A stretch of 9,469 bases of DNA from Prevotellaceae bacterium UBA711 (GTDB lineage Bacteria > Bacteroidota > Bacteroidia > Bacteroidales > Bacteroidaceae): positions 1 to 9,469 of the forward strand of contig DBLZ01000107.1 in NCBI GenBank assembly GCA_002297545.1, read 5' to 3'. This document shows positions 6,493-9,469 of this stretch, in pieces (positions within the stretch are counted from its first letter, which is position 1; each line of letters starts with the position of its first letter). Made by a program: the position numbers and the translations under genes. Below the pieces are notes generated by a model. It was not told where the DNA came from, did not search any database, and saw only the letters and a list, made by a program, of their open reading frames with translations.

Positions 6493-6723
6493 GCAAACCT
6501 CTCAAAAAGACACGACACGACTCATCAAAATGTCCATAATACACTCTTTCAGTCCAGCAAGACAGCCCTTTTATATGATATACAACATAAACTCAAGATA
6601 CCAATGATAAAACCGTGCTCCATGGCTCCAGAGCCATTATCACTATATATCAACCACTTACGCTTCATCGGCAACAATGATGGCAAAATAAAGCTAAAAA
6701 AACATAAACAAATTAAGCAAAAC

Positions 6724-6757
6724 CTTGCATCATATCGGAAAAATTGTCGTAACTTTG
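6724..6757 (+). promoter_or_regulatory. Promoter of the cysteine-rich lipoprotein gene
   Basis: TAACTTTG (6750-6757) is an exact -7 TAnnTTTG match. The nearest -33-like element is CTTG (6724-6727) with a 22-base spacer, longer than the usual 19-20. The predicted start is near 6761, leaving a leader of about 50 A-rich bases. The leader ends in AAGAAAAAAG directly before the ATG, an A-rich initiation context typical of the phylum. Confidence 0.65.
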
Positions 6758-6810
6758 CACCGCAAAAAGGAAAAAACGAGATTGTATTACAATATTAACC
6801 AAGAAAAAAG

Positions 6811-7014
6811 ATGAAAAAGTTAGCTTTTGTATTTGCAGCTATCGTAGCTGTTTCTTTCGCTTCATGTGGTAACAAGACCACTGGTACTGAGTGCACAGAC
6901 AGCACTTCTTGCTGCGGTGATACCACTGCATGCGAAGAATGCGTCGAGCCTTCTTGCTGCGATACCACTAATTGCTGTGACAGCATTAAGTGCGACAGCG
7001 TTGTAGCTGAATAA
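6811..7014 (+). CDS. Small cysteine-rich lipoprotein of unknown function
   Basis: This 67-residue protein begins with a short lipoprotein signal peptide: Met-Lys-Lys, hydrophobic residues 4-15, and a lipobox-like FASC ending at C19. The mature chain of about 49 residues holds ten more cysteines at 28, 34, 35, 41, 44, 49, 50, 55, 56 and 61, and is otherwise rich in Thr, Asp, Ser and Glu. Three CC pairs sit in recurring D/S-T-x-CC-x-D units (SCCGDTT, SCCDTT, NCCDS), suggesting internal duplication. The acidic residues expected of a surface-export signal right after the lipid cysteine are absent, so a periplasmic-facing location is more likely. The function is not recognised. Metal binding or a disulfide-rich or redox-active envelope protein is possible but unproven. 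The gene has its own promoter and a hairpin terminator and is not in an operon, which suggests a separately controlled, possibly abundant product. Confidence 0.85.
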   Translation: MKKLAFVFAAIVAVSFASCGNKTTGTECTDSTSCCGDTTACEECVEPSCCDTTNCCDSIKCDSVVAE

Positions 7015-7042
7015 AAATTAGCCACACACACTTAGCAAATAT

Positions 7043-7079
7043 ATGAAGGGCTGGCCTTATATAAGGGTCAGCCCTTCAT
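7043..7079 (+). terminator. Hairpin terminator after the cysteine-rich lipoprotein gene
   Basis: ATGAAGGGCTG (7043-7053) pairs with CAGCCCTTCAT (7069-7079). The stem extends by a G-U wobble and two G-C pairs around an AT-rich loop. It lies 28 bases after the stop. Only a weak T-rich tract (ATTATTATC) follows, so termination efficiency is uncertain. Confidence 0.7.
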
Positions 7080-7191
7080 TATTATCTATATGACAACACA
7101 GGATACATTGTGAAGGAAGAACCTTCCGATATGCGTTTGACATCATAAATGACAAGGCATGTGTACACATCCCCCTTCTCACTAACAGATC

Positions 7192-7229
7192 AAAAAAACA
7201 TCCCCGAAGCGCAATAATGCCTCGGGGAT
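7192..7229 (-). terminator. Rho-independent terminator of the rpsF-rpsR-rplI operon
   Basis: On the minus strand ATCCCCGAGGC (7229-7219) pairs with GCTTCGGGGAT (7210-7200), with one G-U wobble that pairs only in the minus-strand RNA. Seven Us (7198-7192) follow one base later. It lies 26 bases after the rplI stop. Confidence 0.9.
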
Positions 7230-7255
7230 AATCATTGATATCTTACAAAGTTGTA

Positions 7256-7732
7256 TTAAGCTTCTTCAGCGGCGGAAGCCTCTGCATTAGCGCCTTCAGC
7301 AACAACGTCAAATGCAACGTTTGCAGTTACATCTTTGTGCAACTTAACCAGAGCAACATAAGAGCCAACCTCCTTAACGTCCTTCAAAACGATAATCTTG
7401 CGGTTAATCTCCAAACCAAGCTTGGCCAGCTCCTCTGCAACGTGTAGATTGTTAACGCTACCGTAAATCTGACCGGTGGCACTAACTTTAGTGCTGATGG
7501 TCAAGTGAACAGCGTTCAACTTCTCTGCCATAGCCTCAGCCTCAGCCTTGATCTTGGCAAGCTTAACGGCTTTCTGCTTCAAGTCCTCTGCCAACTGCTT
7601 CTTGGCACTCTCACTTGCTATTACGCCCTTACCATAAGGAATAAGGTAGTTACGGCCATAACCGGCCTTAACGTTCACGATTTCATTCTTGAAACCCAAG
7701 CCGATGATATCTTCCTTCAGAATAATTTCCAT
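7256..7732 (-). CDS. rplI: 50S ribosomal protein L9 (bL9)
   Basis: This 158-residue protein is a clear bL9. The N-terminal domain has MEIILKEDIIGLGFKNE, VNVKAGYGRNYLIPYGKG and an Ala/Lys-rich linker helix (about 42-75). The C-terminal domain includes ISTKVSATGQIYGSV and GLEINRKIIVLKDVKEVG. L9 binds 23S rRNA near the base of the L1 stalk and helps maintain reading frame. The last 14 residues form an acidic Ala/Glu tail (GANAEASAAEEA) slightly beyond the family's usual length of about 150. It is the last gene of the rpsF-rpsR-rplI operon, 20 bases after rpsR, with AGGAG (7746-7742) 9 bases before the ATG. Codon choice looks strongly biased, as expected for a highly expressed gene. Confidence 0.98.
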   Translation of the reverse strand: MEIILKEDIIGLGFKNEIVNVKAGYGRNYLIPYGKGVIASESAKKQLAEDLKQKAVKLAKIKAEAEAMAEKLNAVHLTISTKVSATGQIYGSVNNLHVAEELAKLGLEINRKIIVLKDVKEVGSYVALVKLHKDVTANVAFDVVAEGANAEASAAEEA

Positions 7733-7752
7733 ATCTACTTTCTCCTATGTAT

Positions 7753-8016
7753 TTACTTCATCAAATCGGTTACGAAAGGCAGCAGAGCCAAGTGACGAGC
7801 ACGCTTAACGGCCTGAGCTACGCGACGCTGATACTTCAAAGAGGTACCCGTGATGCGACGAGGCAGAATTTTGCCCTGCTCGTTCAGGAACTTCTTGAGG
7901 AACTCGGGGTCCTTGTAATCGATATACTTGATACCGCTCTTCTTAAAGCGGCAATACTTCTTCTTCTGGACGTCAATCGCAGGAGCGTTCAAATAACGAA
8001 TTTCTGACTGTGCCAT
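7753..8016 (-). CDS. rpsR: 30S ribosomal protein S18 (bS18)
   Basis: This 87-residue bS18 is recognised by KKKYCRFKKSGIKYIDYKD (19-36), FLNEQGKILPRRITGTS (43-59) and YQRRVAQAVKRARHLALLPF (62-81). It binds the platform of the 30S subunit as a heterodimer with bS6, whose gene lies directly upstream. In Bacteroidetes ribosomes, bS18, bS6 and bS21 together hold the anti-Shine-Dalgarno tail of 16S rRNA away from mRNA. The start is only 2 bases after the rpsF stop and is preceded by AGGAGG with 7-base spacing, a strong Shine-Dalgarno sequence that is unusual for this phylum. Confidence 0.98.
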   Translation of the reverse strand: MAQSEIRYLNAPAIDVQKKKYCRFKKSGIKYIDYKDPEFLKKFLNEQGKILPRRITGTSLKYQRRVAQAVKRARHLALLPFVTDLMK

Positions 8017-8018
8017 GG

Positions 8019-8354
8019 TTATGCCTCCTTTTTGTGGTTACGACGCTTTTCAGCATACTCTGCTGCATACTTCTCCATCTTAACGGTAAGATAACGCAGC
8101 ACTCTTTCATCACGACGGTAAGCGACCTCCAGAGTATTGATGCTCTCAGGGGTAGCCTTGAACTCGATGAGCTCATAAAAACCGGTGCTTTTCTTCTCAA
8201 TAGGGTAAGCAAGCTTCTTCAGGCCCCAATTCTCTTCGCTGATAATCTCAGCACCGCAGTCGGCGAGAACGCCCTTGAACTTCTCTACCGCTTCCTTCAT
8301 CTGTTCATCAGACAAAACGGGAGTCAAAATGAAAACGGTTTCGTATTGGTTCAT
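8019..8354 (-). CDS. rpsF: 30S ribosomal protein S6 (bS6)
   Basis: This 111-residue bS6 starts MNQYETVFILTPVLSDEQ and carries NWGLKKLAYPIEKKSTGFY (43-61), FKATPESINTLE and YRRDERVLRYLTVKM (79-93), all typical. It pairs with bS18 on the 30S platform. The C-terminus ends in a basic tail (EKRRNHKKEA) with no long acidic extension. It is the first gene of the operon, starting about 45 bases after the predicted transcription start. The leader is AT-rich and shows no Shine-Dalgarno sequence and no obvious structured S6:S18 autoregulatory motif as known upstream of rpsF in some other bacteria. Confidence 0.98.
   Translation of the reverse strand: MNQYETVFILTPVLSDEQMKEAVEKFKGVLADCGAEIISEENWGLKKLAYPIEKKSTGFYELIEFKATPESINTLEVAYRRDERVLRYLTVKMEKYAAEYAEKRRNHKKEA
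8024..8029 (-). promoter_or_regulatory. Strong Shine-Dalgarno sequence for rpsR within the end of rpsF
   Basis: The minus strand reads AGGAGG (8029-8024), 7 bases before the rpsR ATG (8016), within the final Lys-Lys-Glu-Ala codons of rpsF. Most other genes here have no such site, so it may confer special regulation on bS18 synthesis. Confidence 0.75.
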
Positions 8355-8402
8355 AATACGTTGATAAGTTAATTATGTTGATATTTGTGCAAAAATGCGG
8401 TG

Positions 8403-8434
8403 CAAAGGTACTGCTTTTATATGATGTATGCAAC
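8403..8434 (-). promoter_or_regulatory. Promoter of the rpsF-rpsR-rplI operon
   Basis: The minus strand carries TACCTTTG (8410-8403) as the -7 element and GTTG (8434-8431) 20 bases upstream as the -33 element. This is the same GTTG-N20 layout as the resB promoter. Predicted transcription start is near 8399. Confidence 0.75.
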
Positions 8435-8602
8435 TGTTTGCAAGCTTTTTTATACCGCTTAGGCATTTTTTAAGGCCTCATGTTAGGTAATCTCAGAATT
8501 ATTTCCTTATTTTGCATAACGCTTTGTGGCGACACGTCTCCTTTGGAGCCTGATGACATGCCTAAAAGCAAGATATCGAATAACACTATAACATACAATA
8601 CA

Positions 8603-8791
8603 ATGGAGAAAATCATTGGTATAATCATGATTGTGATTGGAGCACTCATCCTGGTGCTTAGTTATGCATTGGACCACTTCTTTGGCATGGAAACTGTGGA
8701 CAACAACTTGATACAGATCGTGGCTTTGGGGCTGATTATTGTGGGTGTGCCTGTACACATCCATGTAGTCGGAAAAGGATCCAAGGCATAA
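8603..8791 (+). CDS. Small two-helix membrane protein, function unknown
   Basis: From the ATG at 8603 this is a 62-residue protein. It has one hydrophobic helix at about residues 4-23 (IIGIIMIVIGALILVLSYAL), a short polar loop containing HFFGMETVDNN, and a second helix at about 36-54. It ends in a basic tail (GKGSKA). Similar small two-helix proteins are widespread in Bacteroidales and are annotated only as hypothetical. I do not recognise a function. The frame is open back to an ATG at 8480, but the extra 41 residues are polar and unlike a conserved protein, so the internal start is preferred. No strong Shine-Dalgarno sequence precedes it (ACAATACA-ATG). The gene is divergent from rpsF and ends at a strong bidirectional hairpin. 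No exact TAnnTTTG promoter was found upstream. TATTTTG at 8508-8514 is a weak candidate. Confidence 0.75.
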   Translation: MEKIIGIIMIVIGALILVLSYALDHFFGMETVDNNLIQIVALGLIIVGVPVHIHVVGKGSKA

Positions 8792-8839
8792 CACACCTGC
8801 AATCGGCACATGCCGTATATCACACGGCACATCGTACCA

Positions 8840-8882
8840 GCACGAAAAAGGCTTCCCCGTAATGGAGAAGCCTTTTTCGTGC
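8840..8882. terminator. Bidirectional hairpin terminator between the small membrane protein gene and rprY
   Basis: GCACGAAAAAGGCTTC (8840-8855) is a perfect inverted match to GAAGCCTTTTTCGTGC (8867-8882), a 16-bp stem around an 11-base loop. The A5/T5 runs lie within the arms, so either transcript has U residues at the end of the stem. It lies between two convergent genes, 48 bases after the left stop and 56 bases beyond the rprY stop. Confidence 0.9.
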
Positions 8883-8938
8883 CGTATTCTCATGCCGCAA
8901 GCTATTACAGAGATGCAAGCATCCTGCAATAAGCATGA

Positions 8939-9469
8939 TTAGTTCTCAGGGATAATCAAACGATAACCCTTGCCATGCACATTATTTATTTCGACACGTG
9001 GGTCGGCCTTCAAATGCTTGCGTAGCTTGGTGATATAAACATCCATTGAACGAGCGTTGAAATAGTTGTCATCGATCCATATTGTCTTCAAGGCCAGCTC
9101 ACGTTCCAGGATCTGATTGGCATGGGCACATAGCAGGGCGAGAAGTTCGCTTTCTTTTGTCGTCAACTTAGTCTGAGAGTCCTCTGTGGTGAGCAACTGA
9201 CGCTGCGTATCAAAGGTATAAGCCCCAATGTGGTACACCGTCTGCGCCTTTTTGGCCTTGCCCTTAACGCGACGCAGTATGGCTTCCATACGATAAACAA
9301 GTTCGTCCATACTGAAAGGCTTGGTCAGATAATCATCGGCTCCTATCTTGAAGCCATCCAGGATGTCATTCTTCAAGTTCTTGGCCGTAAGAAAGATGAT
9401 GGGTATCTCCTGATTCACCAAGCGAATCTCCTTGGCCAATGCAAAACCGTCCATCTTGGGCATCATCAC
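8939..9469 (-). CDS. rprY: OmpR-family response regulator RprY, N-terminus cut by the window edge
   Basis: The window holds the last 176 residues. They begin VMMPKMDGF, just after the phosphoacceptor aspartate, which falls immediately outside. In the receiver domain remnant, IIFLTAK carries the switch threonine, and GADDYLTKPFSMDEL carries the invariant Lys. A basic linker (RRVKGKAKK) follows. The OmpR/PhoB winged-helix DNA-binding domain then has KLTTKESELLALLCAHAN, DDNYFNARSMDVYITKLRKH and INNVHGKGYRLI. The sequence closely matches RprY of Bacteroides and Porphyromonas as I recall it. RprY is the partner of the histidine kinase RprX and has been linked to envelope and oxidative or sodium stress responses. 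About 50-60 N-terminal residues are missing. The apparent GTG at 9469 is an internal Val codon, not a start. rprX may lie further right, but this cannot be seen. Confidence 0.88.
   Translation of the reverse strand: MMMPKMDGFALAKEIRLVNQEIPIIFLTAKNLKNDILDGFKIGADDYLTKPFSMDELVYRMEAILRRVKGKAKKAQTVYHIGAYTFDTQRQLLTTEDSQTKLTTKESELLALLCAHANQILERELALKTIWIDDNYFNARSMDVYITKLRKHLKADPRVEINNVHGKGYRLIIPEN

Larger units (their letters stand above)
6447..6810. other. Divergent intergenic region between mtaB and the cysteine-rich lipoprotein gene
   Basis: These 364 AT-rich bases hold the mtaB promoter at the left end and the lipoprotein promoter at the right end. Between them no gene is convincing. One dyad stands out: ATGGCTC (6622-6628) and GAGCCAT (6631-6637) form a 7-bp inverted repeat with a 2-base centre, flanked unevenly by TGATAA (6605-6610) and TTATCA (6637-6642). 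It could be an operator or a small transcript structure. No tRNA or known RNA was recognised. Confidence 0.6.

Noticed and set aside
6447..6518. 24-residue N-terminal extension of MtaB
   Set aside because: The promoter lies inside it, and MtaB proteins normally begin shortly before the TLGCKLN motif.
8480..8602. 41-codon upstream extension of the small membrane protein
   Set aside because: Polar, unconserved-looking sequence before a natural Met-Glu-Lys start followed directly by the first membrane helix.
8507..8929. 140-codon minus-strand open frame opposite the small membrane protein
   Set aside because: It runs through the strong 16-bp terminator hairpin and has a His/Cys-rich shadow-like composition.

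Overview
The window looks like a chromosomal segment from the Bacteroidales (Bacteroides/Prevotella relatives). Four promoters carry the Bacteroidetes TAnnTTTG -7 element, the right-hand gene matches the two-component regulator RprY of this order, most genes lack a Shine-Dalgarno (SD) sequence, and the order rpsF-rpsR-rplI is bacterial housekeeping. No phage, transposase, CRISPR array, tRNA or rRNA was seen. Most of the window is ordinary core genome. The left 6.4 kb is visibly GC-rich and the intergenic and ribosomal part to its right is more AT-rich.

Left part (1-2323, all minus strand): a two-gene System II cytochrome c maturation unit, resB then ccsA. The genes overlap by ATGA, and ccsA runs off the left edge. 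The unit has its own promoter just downstream of an RsmI-like SAM-dependent methyltransferase. Middle (2324-6500, minus strand): a 293-base gap holding five copies of a 22-bp direct repeat with a palindromic AACCGGTT core, then rmuC, a family 2 glycosyltransferase and the tRNA methylthiotransferase gene mtaB. mtaB and the glycosyltransferase gene overlap by 4 bases and start from a textbook promoter (TTTG-N19-TACCTTTG), which also fixes the mtaB start.

Right part: an AT-rich divergent gap leads to a plus-strand gene for a tiny, very cysteine-rich lipoprotein with its own promoter and hairpin. Next is the minus-strand operon rpsF-rpsR-rplI (ribosomal proteins bS6, bS18, bL9), with a clear promoter and a canonical U-tract terminator. 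A 62-residue two-helix membrane protein (plus strand) and the C-terminal three quarters of rprY (minus strand, cut by the right edge) converge on one strong bidirectional hairpin terminator.

The least explained signals are the helically phased 22-bp repeat array, the 11-cysteine lipoprotein, and perfect or strong SD sequences found only at downstream operon genes (ccsA, rpsR, rplI). The rpsR case is interesting because bS18 and bS6 help to sequester the anti-SD tail in Bacteroidetes ribosomes. No wholly new multi-gene system is evident.
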